A stretch of 64,000 nt of DNA from CBDAUN01 sp965200645 (GCA_965200645.1 CBDAUN010000003.1:1054001-1118000), one strand, 5' to 3'; counted from the stretch's first letter, positions 8,720 to 18,506 are shown. Notes: generated by a model not told the origin, from the letters alone. Numbers and translations are program-made.

Positions 8720-9754
8720 CTATCGTGCTCTTAACTGTTTAACTCCGCAAATCAATAAAGAAATGCGTTCCAACTCGTCCCAAATTTCACCGCCATCAGC
8801 GGTTTCCAGACCTTTCATGATCCTATCTGCCTTGGCTATACGGGCAAGTATCAACTCACTTCCTGCCAAACCGAGTCGGCGCACGGCACGTTCTACGACT
8901 GTTTGCTTGGACTTCCATACACCAAGACTCGTGAACGCCCGCCTTAGCGGAACACCGGTAGTCTGAATTGAGGCACATTTGCTCACAATGCGGATTTCTC
9001 TAGCTAAAAGCCATAATATCAGAATTGGTTGTTGCCCTTCGTTTCTTAACACATGCAGCAACCGTACTGCCCGATCTGCCCGTCCCGCCATGCAGGTATC
9101 GGCTAGTGCATAAACATTAAACTGACCCTGATCATTAACAATTCGATCAACTTCTGCGACGGTCAGTATTGTGCCGTCATTTCCCATGGACAGCTTGCTA
9201 ATCTCGTTCGCTACCGCCAGCATATTGCCCTCAAAGAGGTAGGCGAGCCGAGTTACCACTTCCGGCTCAAATTGAATATTCCTTCGCCTCAAGGCTTTAC
9301 CAATCCAATCCTTAAATTGAGACGGCAATAGAACTGGGTTGTCGACCGATACCGAATTGTGGTCCCAGGTTTTAAACCATTTTGATTCTCTGGACGAGCG
9401 GTCTACTGATCCTAGGACGAGAACCACGATGATGCTGGCATCTACGGAAGCCATGCATTCAACTAAGGCTTCACCTCCCACTTTACCCGGTTTACCGGAC
9501 AGTAACCTAATCTCAATCAGCTTCTTCTCGGCAAACAGGGACATGGCAGATAGATGCTGCCCAAGTAGCGTCCAATCGAAATCGCGTTCGACAATCAGGG
9601 AGGTTCTTTCTTGATGACCCTCGTCTCGTGCGCGAGCGCGAATCGCTTCTACACATCGTTCTACGAGAAAGGATTCATTCCCGTAAATCAAATAACGTGG
9701 GTCAATTTGAGACTTGAGACGACCGGTAAGTGCCTGATAGTTGATGGATGCCAA
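8720..9754 (-). CDS. holA: DNA polymerase III delta subunit HolA
   Basis: A 344-residue clamp-loader subunit that opens the beta sliding clamp. The N-terminal region has YLIYGNESFLVERCVEAIR. The central region LFEGNMLAVANEISKLSM and the C-terminal helical domain with AKADRIMKGLETADGGEIWDELERI are typical of HolA. It lies between lptE (6-bp gap upstream) and proA (4-bp gap downstream), in the conserved leuS-lptE-holA order. Confidence 0.94.
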   Translation of the reverse strand: MASINYQALTGRLKSQIDPRYLIYGNESFLVERCVEAIRARARDEGHQERTSLIVERDFDWTLLGQHLSAMSLFAEKKLIEIRLLSGKPGKVGGEALVECMASVDASIIVVLVLGSVDRSSRESKWFKTWDHNSVSVDNPVLLPSQFKDWIGKALRRRNIQFEPEVVTRLAYLFEGNMLAVANEISKLSMGNDGTILTVAEVDRIVNDQGQFNVYALADTCMAGRADRAVRLLHVLRNEGQQPILILWLLAREIRIVSKCASIQTTGVPLRRAFTSLGVWKSKQTVVERAVRRLGLAGSELILARIAKADRIMKGLETADGGEIWDELERISLLICGVKQLRAR

Positions 9755-9760
9755 AGAAAC

Positions 9761-10273
9761 TTACTGCGCCTTAGCATCAACGCTGCTGATATGATCAATC
9801 AAAATTTCGGCTAATCGATAAGCCGCTCTTACCCTGAACCTCGCCGACTGTGCCTCATCTCTTGTAAGAGTTTGCAAATCATTCATGCCGGTGGCCGTTT
9901 CGTGCTCCGAGAGATAAATCGTACCGGACTTTCGCGCCGCTTTGTCGCCCTTGGGATGAAAGGAATACTTCACACTGTAGTGCTTGATCCTAAACGTAAT
10001 CGCTCCGGTGATGTCGGGTGTGAGTTCATCTAAGTAAATATTTTCGTCGCTGAGATTAACATACCAGTCATAACCATTGGCCGTAATTTGAAAATTAGCG
10101 TCCCGTAATGTTTTTGCAACATCATGCGCTAATTGAGCAGATGTACTGTGCACTACGATTTTATGCTCGCCAGGCAAAATTTTAGAAGTATCCAGTTGAC
10201 GAACTTGAACTGCACAACCGCCAACAAGCCAGGCAAGTAATAAGATAACGATGAATTGTAAGGAGCGCTGCAT
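9761..10273 (-). CDS. lptE: LPS-assembly lipoprotein LptE
   Basis: A 170-residue outer-membrane lipoprotein. LptE plugs the LptD barrel and is needed for lipopolysaccharide delivery to the cell surface. The lipoprotein signal has the lipobox LVGGC, giving a predicted lipidated Cys20. The mature part shows the expected strand-helix layout (KIVVHSTSAQLAHDVAKTLRDANFQI). Assignment rests mainly on the leuS-lptE-holA position plus the lipobox and length, because LptE sequences diverge strongly. It starts 5 bp after the leuS stop. Confidence 0.85.
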   Translation of the reverse strand: MQRSLQFIVILLLAWLVGGCAVQVRQLDTSKILPGEHKIVVHSTSAQLAHDVAKTLRDANFQITANGYDWYVNLSDENIYLDELTPDITGAITFRIKHYSVKYSFHPKGDKAARKSGTIYLSEHETATGMNDLQTLTRDEAQSARFRVRAAYRLAEILIDHISSVDAKAQ

Positions 10274-10278
10274 GACCT

Positions 10279-12771
10279 TTACACTACGACATTGACTAGT
10301 TTACCCGGTATTACTATGACTCTTCGAACAGATTTTTCCTGCACATGCCGAATGACTCGAGTATTGTCGAGTGCAACTTGCGAGATTGTGTCCTGATCAG
10401 CATCAACCGGAACCTCAATTTGTGCCCGCAACTTCCCATTAACCTGTACTGGCAGAACAATAATTTCCTGCACTAAGGCTGACTCGTCAAAATTCGGCCA
10501 CGGTGCATCTATAACTGCTTCTTCCATTCCGATTGCGAACCAAAGTCTGTGGCAAATATGGGGAACGATCGGTGCCATTACGCGGATTAAAACAACAATT
10601 GCTTCGACCAGTGCCTCAACTCCATGTTCCACTGATTTGACTTGTTCACCGTTGCGTGACACAGAGTTGACCAACTCCATACAGGCGGCAATCGCAGTGT
10701 TGTAGTGGTACCGCTCGAAATCCCTTGAAACCCTTTGCAAAATCGAATGGGTGACGTAACGAAACTCGGACACGATTTCATCCAATTCAAGTGAATCCCA
10801 ATCGAAAGAGTCGGGGTGATTCTGCGAATTTTCAATGTGTTGGTGTACTGTCTCGGCATGAGTATGGACCAAGTTCCAGAAACGATTTAAAAACCGGTTA
10901 GCACCGGCAATCGCTTCATCCTTCCACTCAAGTGATTGGTCCGGGGGAGATGCAAACAGAATGAAAAGTCGTACCGTGTCCGCCCCATAGGAATCTATCA
11001 TTTCCTGTGGGTCGACTACGTTACCGACCGACTTTGACATCTTTGAGCCATCCTTCAGCACCATTCCTTGAGTCAGCAGGTTAGTAAACGGCTCATCAGA
11101 AGTAAGCATGCCCGCATCCCTCATCAACTTGTGATAAAGACGTGCGTATAACAGGTGCAGTACGGCGTGTTCGATTCCTCCAATGTAGTGATCCACAGGC
11201 AACCAATAGTTGGCTCGTTCGTCTACCTTTGCATTGGCACCAGGACAGCAAAATCGTGCGAAGTACCATGATGACTCGACAAAGGTGTCAAATGTATCGG
11301 TTTCGCGACGCCCGGGTTCTCCGGTTCCCGGCACGGCCGCACTCAGAAAGGTCTCATCATTTAATAATGGTGACTTAACGCCTTGAAACTCTACATCTTC
11401 TGGCAGGACAACAGGCAACTGATCATCCGCAACTGGATGCGGTTCTCCGCTGGAATCATACACAACGGGCACCGGACAGCCCCAGTATCTCTGACGCGAA
11501 ACGCCCCAGTCTCGTAACCGGTAGTTGACGGTACGCACCCCGCTAGCGTGTTCGGTCAAGTAGTCGGCCGTGGCATTGAAACAGGCTTCAAAATCCAAGC
11601 CGTCAAACTGACCGGAGTTGCAGGAAATTGTTCCCACCTTGTCCACATATGCACCTTGCGTTAGATCCACATCGTCCTTCGTCGGCCGTACCACCTTGGT
11701 AATTTCAATCCCGTATTCCTTTGCGAACTCCCAGTCTCTTTGGTCATGACCCGGTACGGCCATAATGGCACCGGTGCCGTAACTAATCAAAACAAAATTA
11801 GCGACGTAAATTGGAATTGTCTTTCCAGAAACTGGATGGATTGCCTTGACCGGTAGCTCAACACCGGCTTTTTTCATTTTTTCCATAGCAGCTTCGGAGG
11901 TATTGACGCGCTTGCATTGTTCGACAAATTCCGCAATCTCAGGTGAAGTTTCCGCAAAGTGCTTTGCCAAGGGATATTCGGCGGCTACTGCTGCATAGGT
12001 GATGCCCATCAACGTATCCGGTCGAGTTGTGTACACCCGAAGTGGCGGATGTCCTGCTTCCACTTCGATGTCAAATTCCACGCCTTCAGAACGCCCTATC
12101 CAGTTTCGCTGCATAGTCTTCACCGATTCAGGCCAGCCAGTTAGTTGGTCAAGCGACTGAAGCAATTCTTCTGCATATGCTGTGATTCGAATAAACCACT
12201 GATAAATTTCTCTGCGCTCGACTAGCGCACCGGATCGCCAACCCCTGCCTTCGCTGTCAACCTGTTCATTAGCAAGAACGGTTTGTTCGACCGGATCCCA
12301 GTTTACGACGGATAGTTTCTTGTATGCCAACCCCTTTTCCATGAGTCGGGTAAAGAACCACTGCTCCCAGCGGTAGTATTCCGGGCGGCAAGTTGCAAGT
12401 TCGCGCGACCAGTCATAAGCGAATCCCAATCGTTTCAACTGTCTGGTCATATCCGCAATATTCTGGTAGGTCCATTTTGCGGCTGGCACCTGATTTTGGA
12501 TTGCCGCGTTTTCAGCGGGAAGACCGAATGCATCCCAGCCCATTGGCTGTAGTACATTTTTGCCGAGCATGCGATGATAGCGACTCATTGCATCGCCGAT
12601 GGCGTAGTTCCGCACATGACCCATGTGTAAGGCACCCGAAGGGTACGGAAACATGGAAAGGCAGTAGAACTTCTCCTTATTTGGGTCTTCGATGACTTGG
12701 AAGCTTTTGTTTTTCTCCCAAAAGTCCTGTGCCTCAGCTTCTACGGAACTGGGGTTGTATTGAGTATTCAT
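10279..12771 (-). CDS. leuS: Leucyl-tRNA synthetase
   Basis: An 830-residue class Ia aminoacyl-tRNA synthetase that charges tRNA-Leu. The HIGH-type motif is HMGH at residues 49-52 within FPYPSGALHMGHVRN. The KMSKS motif appears in MVLKDGSKMSKSVGN near residue 590. The CP1 editing domain is present (TTRPDTLMGITYAAVA and GTGAIMAVPGHDQRDWEF, with the conserved Asp that clears mischarged tRNA). It is slightly shorter than the usual 860 residues. A 210-bp gap separates it from mrcB upstream; I see no clear terminator in it. Confidence 0.97.
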   Translation of the reverse strand: MNTQYNPSSVEAEAQDFWEKNKSFQVIEDPNKEKFYCLSMFPYPSGALHMGHVRNYAIGDAMSRYHRMLGKNVLQPMGWDAFGLPAENAAIQNQVPAAKWTYQNIADMTRQLKRLGFAYDWSRELATCRPEYYRWEQWFFTRLMEKGLAYKKLSVVNWDPVEQTVLANEQVDSEGRGWRSGALVERREIYQWFIRITAYAEELLQSLDQLTGWPESVKTMQRNWIGRSEGVEFDIEVEAGHPPLRVYTTRPDTLMGITYAAVAAEYPLAKHFAETSPEIAEFVEQCKRVNTSEAAMEKMKKAGVELPVKAIHPVSGKTIPIYVANFVLISYGTGAIMAVPGHDQRDWEFAKEYGIEITKVVRPTKDDVDLTQGAYVDKVGTISCNSGQFDGLDFEACFNATADYLTEHASGVRTVNYRLRDWGVSRQRYWGCPVPVVYDSSGEPHPVADDQLPVVLPEDVEFQGVKSPLLNDETFLSAAVPGTGEPGRRETDTFDTFVESSWYFARFCCPGANAKVDERANYWLPVDHYIGGIEHAVLHLLYARLYHKLMRDAGMLTSDEPFTNLLTQGMVLKDGSKMSKSVGNVVDPQEMIDSYGADTVRLFILFASPPDQSLEWKDEAIAGANRFLNRFWNLVHTHAETVHQHIENSQNHPDSFDWDSLELDEIVSEFRYVTHSILQRVSRDFERYHYNTAIAACMELVNSVSRNGEQVKSVEHGVEALVEAIVVLIRVMAPIVPHICHRLWFAIGMEEAVIDAPWPNFDESALVQEIIVLPVQVNGKLRAQIEVPVDADQDTISQVALDNTRVIRHVQEKSVRRVIVIPGKLVNVVV

Positions 12772-12981
12772 AAAAACCGGTATTTTATTCTAAACTTCAA
12801 TTTTTGATATGCAGTACAACGCAAATCTGGTATGTTACAACCGTCGAATCTTAGGTGCTGCCTGACCGACATAACTCTAGGTAACGCTGCGAATTTGCCC
12901 CCTAATCCACCCGAATATCGTGAGGGTGATTTCGAATCTTTGGGCAAGATCACTTTGGAGTTTAACCATGCTTTACAGAAT

Positions 12982-15264
12982 TTAGCAGCGCGACTTGCTT
13001 TTAGGCATAGTTCCACGCAAAAACGGCAAAGTGAGCACGTTCCGGCAGTTACTGCCAGCTAACTTACCGGAATCCAAATCAATTTCCGCGACATCTACCA
13101 AACTGTCAGAACTCGTATGCAGTGGCTGCAGGTCCAATTGCTGCATGACCGACGACCAGACTCGAAGTGCACCAGCCGCACCGGTTAATCCGGTTGACTT
13201 GTTGTCATCTCGGCCTAACCATACAACTGCTAAATAGTTTCCTGAAAAGCCCGCAAACCAACTATCCCGATAGTCGTTTGTAGTGCCAGTCTTGCCAGCA
13301 AGTTCCAGCCTAGCTGGAAACTGACGATTCAGCTTGGAGGCAGTTCCAAACGATACCACTTCCTTCATTGCAGCAATGGTCAGAAACACGGCATCCCTGG
13401 AGGCAACCTGATTAGAGTCAGTTCGAAATGTATTGGCATCTAAGTGCGCATCTTTAGTGATGGTTGAAATTGTGCGAAGGTCGAGACGATAGCCGAAGTT
13501 TGCCAGTACCTGATAGATCTGGGCAACCTCCACTGGAGAAAACTCTATCGCACCAAGCAGGATAGATGGGTAGTCCGGAACCCGACTTAGTCCCGAAAAT
13601 TCACGCAGTTTATAAGCCACCTCGGAGACTCCTGTTTTGAGTCCGAGGCGCACAGAGGCGACGTTATAGGATTTTGCCAGTGCTTCAACTGTAGTGACCT
13701 TTCCGTGATACTCCCCGTCATAGTTTTTTGGGCTCCACTTTGCCCCGTCACTTAATCTATGCGTCAATTTGTTGTCCGAAATTATGGTCGCCAGCGTATG
13801 CGATCGATCTTTTGCAAAGGCTGTCAAGTAAATCAATGGTTTCACCAACGAGCCGATAGGTCGTTTTGCCTGAGTGGCTCTATTGAACGCACCAGTCAAT
13901 GACTTCCGACCTCCTGCCATTGCCAAAATTTCTCCAGTATCCGGACGGACTACAACCACAACTCCTTCAATACTCCCTCTCGGAATCTGCCTTTCTTTTT
14001 CGATAGCCGAGATTTCGGTTGCCAGAGATTTTTCTACAGCACGTTGCACAACGATGTCCATGGTAGTAAACACCGAAAAATCTCCCTGTGATATTAGTGA
14101 TGAATCCAAGTTCTTCGAAAGTTGTGAAGCAACGGTTCCCATGAAGGCTGCAAACTCTCGCCCCGAACGAAGTTTATGTTTGGCAATTTTGATTGGAGTT
14201 TCCTGGTGCAGCTGATATTGACTTTCACTAATTAAGCCGTCGTTGCGCATGATTTGAAGTACAACTTGGCGGCGCTTAAGTGCTCTTTTAGGATTACGTT
14301 GAGGGTTATAGGCTGATGGTGCCTTTATCATCCCGACCAGCAAGGCAATTTCGTCAATGCTTAACTCACTAACGGGGCGGGCAAAGAAATATTGACTCGC
14401 CAAACCGAAGCCATGCACAGCTCTTTTGCCATCTTGACCCAGAAAGACCTCATTGCAGTACATTTGAAGAATTTCGTGCTTTTCAAACCTAAAATCCAAC
14501 ACCAGTGCCATCGCGGCTTCCAAAAGCTTACGTCGGTAACTTCGTTCGGTAAAGTTGTACACATTCTTGACCAACTGCTGCGACAGCGTACTGCCACCCT
14601 GCACTATCCGGCCAGCTTTGAGATTAACCCATATGGAACGTAAAATTCCTCGCAAGTCGATTCCCACATGCTCAATAAAATCTTTATCTTCGACAGCGAT
14701 TAAAGTGGCCAACAGCAGCTCCGGCATTTCGTTCAGCCGGACAACGATGCGATCTTCATGCTGGACATTGGATAGACTTCCAAGTAAATGAGGGTTAAGA
14801 CGTAATTTTTGAATCACCGCTCCGCTTTGCGGATCGACAATCTTCTCAACTCTTTCATTGGCAAATGAAATTTGTGCTTGGCGTGATGGCTGGGGACCGT
14901 CCCAAAATGAAAATTGCCGTGTTTTCAGCATCAGTGAAGCGCCACTTCTGGCATACTCTCCACTGCCGCTTACCGTTGCTGTCGCACGATATCCTAGATG
15001 ACCGAGCCGTTGAATCAACTTTTCTGGTGTCGCTTCTAAACCAGGATAAATTTCAAATGGATTGCTGTAGACATGCACCGGAATATCCCACAGATAACCG
15101 TTGAACTTCTGTTGCAGAGAGTGATCGATCCAGATGAACGCTCCGGCTAAACCAATACAGATTAAGGCCACCATCCAAATCAGGAAGTTTCGAATGATTC
15201 GAAAAATTATGCGAAGTAGGCCAGCACGCTGTTTAGCGGCAACACGACCAGAACTACGAGCCAT
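12982..15264 (-). CDS. mrcB: Penicillin-binding protein 1B (bifunctional transglycosylase/transpeptidase)
   Basis: A 760-residue class A PBP that polymerises and cross-links peptidoglycan. It has one membrane anchor at about residues 25-46 and then a UB2H-like segment (IPVHVYSNPFEIYPG...LGHLGYR), the docking region for the lipoprotein LpoB in E. coli. The GT51 glycosyltransferase domain has catalytic E192 in VEDKDF and GGSTLSQQLVKN. The transpeptidase has S472-x-x-K475 (GSLVKP), a KSYNVAS motif (SxN) and LAGKTGTTNDYRDSWF (KTG). All catalytic residues are intact. It lies 25 bp after the DUF2007 gene. Confidence 0.96.
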   Translation of the reverse strand: MARSSGRVAAKQRAGLLRIIFRIIRNFLIWMVALICIGLAGAFIWIDHSLQQKFNGYLWDIPVHVYSNPFEIYPGLEATPEKLIQRLGHLGYRATATVSGSGEYARSGASLMLKTRQFSFWDGPQPSRQAQISFANERVEKIVDPQSGAVIQKLRLNPHLLGSLSNVQHEDRIVVRLNEMPELLLATLIAVEDKDFIEHVGIDLRGILRSIWVNLKAGRIVQGGSTLSQQLVKNVYNFTERSYRRKLLEAAMALVLDFRFEKHEILQMYCNEVFLGQDGKRAVHGFGLASQYFFARPVSELSIDEIALLVGMIKAPSAYNPQRNPKRALKRRQVVLQIMRNDGLISESQYQLHQETPIKIAKHKLRSGREFAAFMGTVASQLSKNLDSSLISQGDFSVFTTMDIVVQRAVEKSLATEISAIEKERQIPRGSIEGVVVVVRPDTGEILAMAGGRKSLTGAFNRATQAKRPIGSLVKPLIYLTAFAKDRSHTLATIISDNKLTHRLSDGAKWSPKNYDGEYHGKVTTVEALAKSYNVASVRLGLKTGVSEVAYKLREFSGLSRVPDYPSILLGAIEFSPVEVAQIYQVLANFGYRLDLRTISTITKDAHLDANTFRTDSNQVASRDAVFLTIAAMKEVVSFGTASKLNRQFPARLELAGKTGTTNDYRDSWFAGFSGNYLAVVWLGRDDNKSTGLTGAAGALRVWSSVMQQLDLQPLHTSSDSLVDVAEIDLDSGKLAGSNCRNVLTLPFLRGTMPKSKSRC

Positions 15265-15289
15265 CAGATTAGCTCAACTGAATTTGGGT

Positions 15290-15598
15290 TTAACGGATTT
15301 CGAAGTTACAGCTCCAGCAAACTTCAAAGTTTGCTGGATTTGATTCACCGCACGACTCACATTGTTTGTCTTCGTCGTCAACTATTTTCTGGCTGTGTGC
15401 TTCAACCGCTGGCATCGCACGCTCCTCATCACAGTCGCGGTCCAACCAAACTTCCGGCCAAGTGTGGGTGAATGGCAGTTCGCCAACAGCTCCGTCAGCA
15501 AACTCATTAAATACGTGTGCCTTTATCCCCCATTCGCCGAGTCGATTGCACAGTAGTTGTGCATCAGCAAGACTTTCTGCAATGTAGACTCGTTTCAA
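15290..15598 (-). CDS. DUF2007-type small protein with C-terminal zinc ribbon
   Basis: A 102-residue cytosolic protein. The N-terminal part (RVYIAESLADAQLLCNRLGEWGIKAHVFNE, then LPFTHTWPEVWLDRDCDEERA) matches the DUF2007 'putative signal transducing protein' pattern, a ferredoxin-like fold. Four cysteines at C80, C83, C94 and C97 (CESC...CWSC) form a likely zinc ribbon at the C-terminus. The function of the family is unknown. It starts 2 bp after the MazG-like gene and precedes mrcB by 25 bp, so it is probably in the same operon. Confidence 0.8.
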   Translation of the reverse strand: MKRVYIAESLADAQLLCNRLGEWGIKAHVFNEFADGAVGELPFTHTWPEVWLDRDCDEERAMPAVEAHSQKIVDDEDKQCESCGESNPANFEVCWSCNFEIR

Positions 15599-15600
15599 CT

Positions 15601-15963
15601 TTAGTACTGGGTGTATTTTCTCGAATCACCACGGACTAACTCGGCTGGGTACTTCTCAATGTTTTTTGAAACTTTTTTGTTCCCGGCGGTAATCAAATCT
15701 ATTTCCAAACGTTGGCAAAGTCGAATCAGATAGATAAAAACATCTGCCAGTTCTTCTTCAACATCCTTGAGCTTATCAGCGTCTAATCGTTCCGAATCCT
15801 GCTCCGTCAACCATTGAAAGTGTTCGACTAGTTCGCCGGCCTCAACAATCATCGCCATGGAGAGGTTTTTAGGGGAGTGAAACTGTTCCCAATCTCTTTC
15901 TGCAGCGAATTCTCTGACGCGTTGGGAGAGTTGTTCGAATCTATCAGCAGGCGCCATATCCAT
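15601..15963 (-). CDS. MazG-like nucleotide pyrophosphohydrolase (dCTPase/XTP3TPA-like)
   Basis: A 120-residue all-alpha NTP pyrophosphohydrolase. The metal-binding motifs are E-x2-E in MIVEAGELVEHFQW and E-x3-D in VEEELADVFIYLIRL, the layout of the DCTPP1/RS21-C6 branch, which removes modified dCTP and related nucleotides. ATG at 15963 directly follows the cfa stop (TGAGATG); a second ATG two codons later is also possible. A longer reading into cfa (to 16023) has no family match. It is a second house-cleaning NTPase in the window besides Maf. Confidence 0.87.
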   Translation of the reverse strand: MDMAPADRFEQLSQRVREFAAERDWEQFHSPKNLSMAMIVEAGELVEHFQWLTEQDSERLDADKLKDVEEELADVFIYLIRLCQRLEIDLITAGNKKVSKNIEKYPAELVRGDSRKYTQY

Positions 15964-15964
15964 C

Positions 15965-17233
15965 TCAGGATTGATATAGATGCTCCCGAGTCCAAGGCAC
16001 GCTGTTGTCCTCGCCACGGGCAAACACCATTTGAAACAACTGCAGTGAGCCGGTTCTAAAGGATGCGATGGAGCCGGTCAAATATAAACGCCATGCTCGA
16101 ACAAAACGTTCATCAAACATGGCAGTAATTGTTGATTCATTTTGATCAAAACGATTTAACCAGTGCTTCAGTGTAACTGCATAGTGAAGTCGCAAATTTT
16201 CAATGTCAGTTACCGAAAAATTGTGCGGTTCGACGATGTCCATCATTTCACGAATCGTCGGAGGATATGCTCCGGGAAATATTCTCTTTTCGATCCATTC
16301 ATTCATTAGGTCCGGCTTGTTACGTCCGATTGAATGAACCAAGGCACGACCCTGAGACTTCAGGCAACGATTAACCACATCTCCTAATTGCTGGTAGTGT
16401 GACTTACCCACATGTTCCAGCATCCCGACAGATACAAAGGCATCGTATTCGCCTGAGATATTGCGGTAATCATCTTCAACATACTCAACGCAATCGGTAA
16501 GGCCTTCGGCCCTCGCCCTTGCCGCGGCATAAGCGATTTGCTCATGTGAAATGTTGTATGACTTGACTTTTACACCATAGTTGCGAGCCATGTAGACTGC
16601 TAAAGATCCCCAACCGCAACCGGCTTCGACAACAGTCTGACCGGGTTTCAGTTGTAATTTACGGCAGACATGTTCCATCTTCGCAGCCTGTGCCTGTTCA
16701 ATGCTAAAGGTTGAATCGGGAAAATATGCGCAGGTGTATTGCATTTCTTCGTCCAGCCACAATTTGTAAAAGTCGTTGCCTATGTCGTAGTGATGGTGAA
16801 TGTTGGATGCGGAATCTTCCAAAGAATTCTCACGTGCCTTACGACTAAGCAACTTGCTGAGAATCCGGACTAGTCTATCAGAATCGGTAGCATTCTCCTT
16901 GGCAACGTAAACCGAACAGAGAAAATCTTCCAAACTGCCCTCTATATCAATGATTCCGTTACTATAGCCATCGCCGAATCCAATGTCCCGTTCCTTTAAA
17001 AGTTGTCTCAGGGCAAATTGGCTTTTGAGATGCATAACTGGTACGTTTTCCTGATCAGGAACATACACAATCTCATCGTTCCAAAGACGTACCTTAATTG
17101 GCGGAAAGCCGGCATACCTCATAGCCATTGACATCAAACGTCGGTCAAAATTCGAGGGTTCTGTGGTGGATTGAACCGCATGATCCTGTAGCGGCTTCAT
17201 CGAGAGTATTGATTCCTTTTGTTGTTTTGCCAT
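15965..17233 (-). CDS. cfa: Cyclopropane-fatty-acyl-phospholipid synthase
   Basis: A 422-residue enzyme that adds a methylene from S-adenosylmethionine across double bonds of membrane phospholipid acyl chains. The SAM-binding motif is VVEAGCGWGSLAVYMA at about residues 195-210. Further signatures are HHHYDIGNDFYKLWLDEEMQYTC-like DIGNDFYKLWL, FVSVGMLEHVG, IFPGAYPPT and the C-terminal RAWRLYLTGSIASFRTGSLQLFQ. An internal sequence before the methyltransferase domain corresponds to the Cfa N-terminal domain. The 217-bp leader contains two strong stem-loops, which could affect expression. Confidence 0.95.
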   Translation of the reverse strand: MAKQQKESILSMKPLQDHAVQSTTEPSNFDRRLMSMAMRYAGFPPIKVRLWNDEIVYVPDQENVPVMHLKSQFALRQLLKERDIGFGDGYSNGIIDIEGSLEDFLCSVYVAKENATDSDRLVRILSKLLSRKARENSLEDSASNIHHHYDIGNDFYKLWLDEEMQYTCAYFPDSTFSIEQAQAAKMEHVCRKLQLKPGQTVVEAGCGWGSLAVYMARNYGVKVKSYNISHEQIAYAAARARAEGLTDCVEYVEDDYRNISGEYDAFVSVGMLEHVGKSHYQQLGDVVNRCLKSQGRALVHSIGRNKPDLMNEWIEKRIFPGAYPPTIREMMDIVEPHNFSVTDIENLRLHYAVTLKHWLNRFDQNESTITAMFDERFVRAWRLYLTGSIASFRTGSLQLFQMVFARGEDNSVPWTREHLYQS

Positions 17234-17353
17234 AGTTCAACTAAAAGTGTTAATTCTTGTTGGTCAAGTAATCCTGAGACTTGAATTCTCAATAGGGAAT
17301 TTTATTTAAGGAGTCAGTAAATTTCCAACTCGCTTTAGCAAAAGGCATTTTCG

Positions 17354-17372
17354 GAAAGATTCGAAATCTTTC
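17354..17372. promoter_or_regulatory. Perfect 8-bp inverted repeat in the cfa leader
   Basis: GAAAGATT at 17354-17361 and AATCTTTC at 17365-17372 pair perfectly around a 3-nt loop. It lies in the 217-bp gap between the radical SAM gene and cfa. No U-tract follows on the minus strand (CCGAAAATGCC), so it is not a typical terminator. It may be an operator or part of a structured cfa leader. Confidence 0.4.
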
Positions 17373-17380
17373 ACAAAAAC

Positions 17381-17428
17381 CCTGTTCCGCCAATGTGGAC
17401 TCGCAAGGAAGGCTTGCAATCGAACAGG
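17381..17428. promoter_or_regulatory. Nested two-stem structure upstream of cfa
   Basis: The outer arms CCTGTTC (17381-17387) and GAACAGG (17422-17428) pair over 7 bp. Inside them GCAAG (17403-17407) and CTTGC (17413-17417) pair over 5 bp around GAAGG. The nested arrangement right after the radical SAM stop suggests a folded 3' UTR or 5' leader. I see no T-run on the minus strand. Function unknown. Confidence 0.4.
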
Positions 17429-17450
17429 TCTATCTAATCTATTTTAAAGC

Positions 17451-18488
17451 CTAGAACAAACTATATTGTTCGGACTTGCGAAATAAAGTTACGTCCAGTG
17501 GCGGCAATTCACCATCCAACCCGAGGCGATTCGTAGCAGACTTGAACCGATTCTGAAACAGTTCAGTCATCACGCCCGACCCTCTAAATCTCTGATAGAA
17601 TTCAGAATTGTTGTCCCTTCCATCACGCGACTGCCTAACCATATTACGCACTTTACTAGCCTTTAATGGATAGTTTTGTTCCAGCCAGTTGTAGAACAGG
17701 TCACGCACTTCCAGCGGCAGTCTCAATAAAATCCAGGTTGCCATTTTTGCGCCATTATTTCGACCTTCCTGCAAAACCGACTCCAATTCATGGTCATTCA
17801 GTCCTAGAATCACGGGTGAAAACATGATGGTTACCGGAATATTGGCTGCAGACAATCGATCAATTGCCTTCAACCGCCTGCCAGGCGCACTCGCTCGAGG
17901 TTCCATCGTTCTAGAAAGCTGGTTGCTCAAAGTAGTCACAGAAATTCCGACGTGAACCAAGTTTAACTTTGCCAACTCAGCCAGTACTTCAATATCGCGC
18001 ACAATTGAATAAGACTTAGTAACAATGGTTACCGGATGACGGTATCTGAGAAACAAATTCAACAACTGACGGGTCAATTCATAGGTGCGTTCAATGGGCT
18101 GATAGGGGTCCGTATTGGTACCTAATGCAATCGGCTGACAAGTGTAGGATGGCCGGGTAATTTCCTCTTCGACCTTTTGCACCACCTCGGGCTTGTATAG
18201 CAATTTAGTCTCAAAATCCAACCCAGCAGAGTATCCGAGGTAACAGTGAGTTGGACGTGCATAGCAATAGATGCATCCATGTTCGCAACCGCGGTACATA
18301 TTGATAGACTGGTCGAATGGCAAGTCAGGAGACTTGTTTCGAACAATCGCTGTTTTGGAAAAATCAACTTGCACAGAGGTGCTTGGAGATGAGTCCAGGT
18401 CTCGGTACCAACCATCGTCTAACGCGACACGTTCACACTCTTCGTAACGTCCGGTTTTGTTTCCTGAAGACCCACGTCCCTTAATCAT
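17451..18488 (-). CDS. PA0069-family radical SAM protein (SplB-like)
   Basis: A 345-residue radical SAM enzyme. The [4Fe-4S] cysteines are C68, C72 and C75 in YRGCEHGCIYCYAR. Other family motifs are FDQSINMYRGCEHGC, IALGTNTDPYQPIE and VTIMFSPVILGLND. The PA0069 family resembles the spore photoproduct lyase fold, but its substrate is not known; a nucleic-acid-related role is only a guess. It is 18 bp downstream of the perM-like gene and 217 bp upstream of cfa. Confidence 0.85.
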   Translation of the reverse strand: MIKGRGSSGNKTGRYEECERVALDDGWYRDLDSSPSTSVQVDFSKTAIVRNKSPDLPFDQSINMYRGCEHGCIYCYARPTHCYLGYSAGLDFETKLLYKPEVVQKVEEEITRPSYTCQPIALGTNTDPYQPIERTYELTRQLLNLFLRYRHPVTIVTKSYSIVRDIEVLAELAKLNLVHVGISVTTLSNQLSRTMEPRASAPGRRLKAIDRLSAANIPVTIMFSPVILGLNDHELESVLQEGRNNGAKMATWILLRLPLEVRDLFYNWLEQNYPLKASKVRNMVRQSRDGRDNNSEFYQRFRGSGVMTELFQNRFKSATNRLGLDGELPPLDVTLFRKSEQYSLF

Positions 18489-18506
18489 CTTTAACTCTGC
18501 AGGGAT

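Noticed and set aside
12768..13016. An 82-codon minus-strand frame between mrcB and leuS
   Set aside because: It overlaps the mrcB 3' end, has a basic, unstructured composition and no ribosome site; I regard the gap as non-coding.
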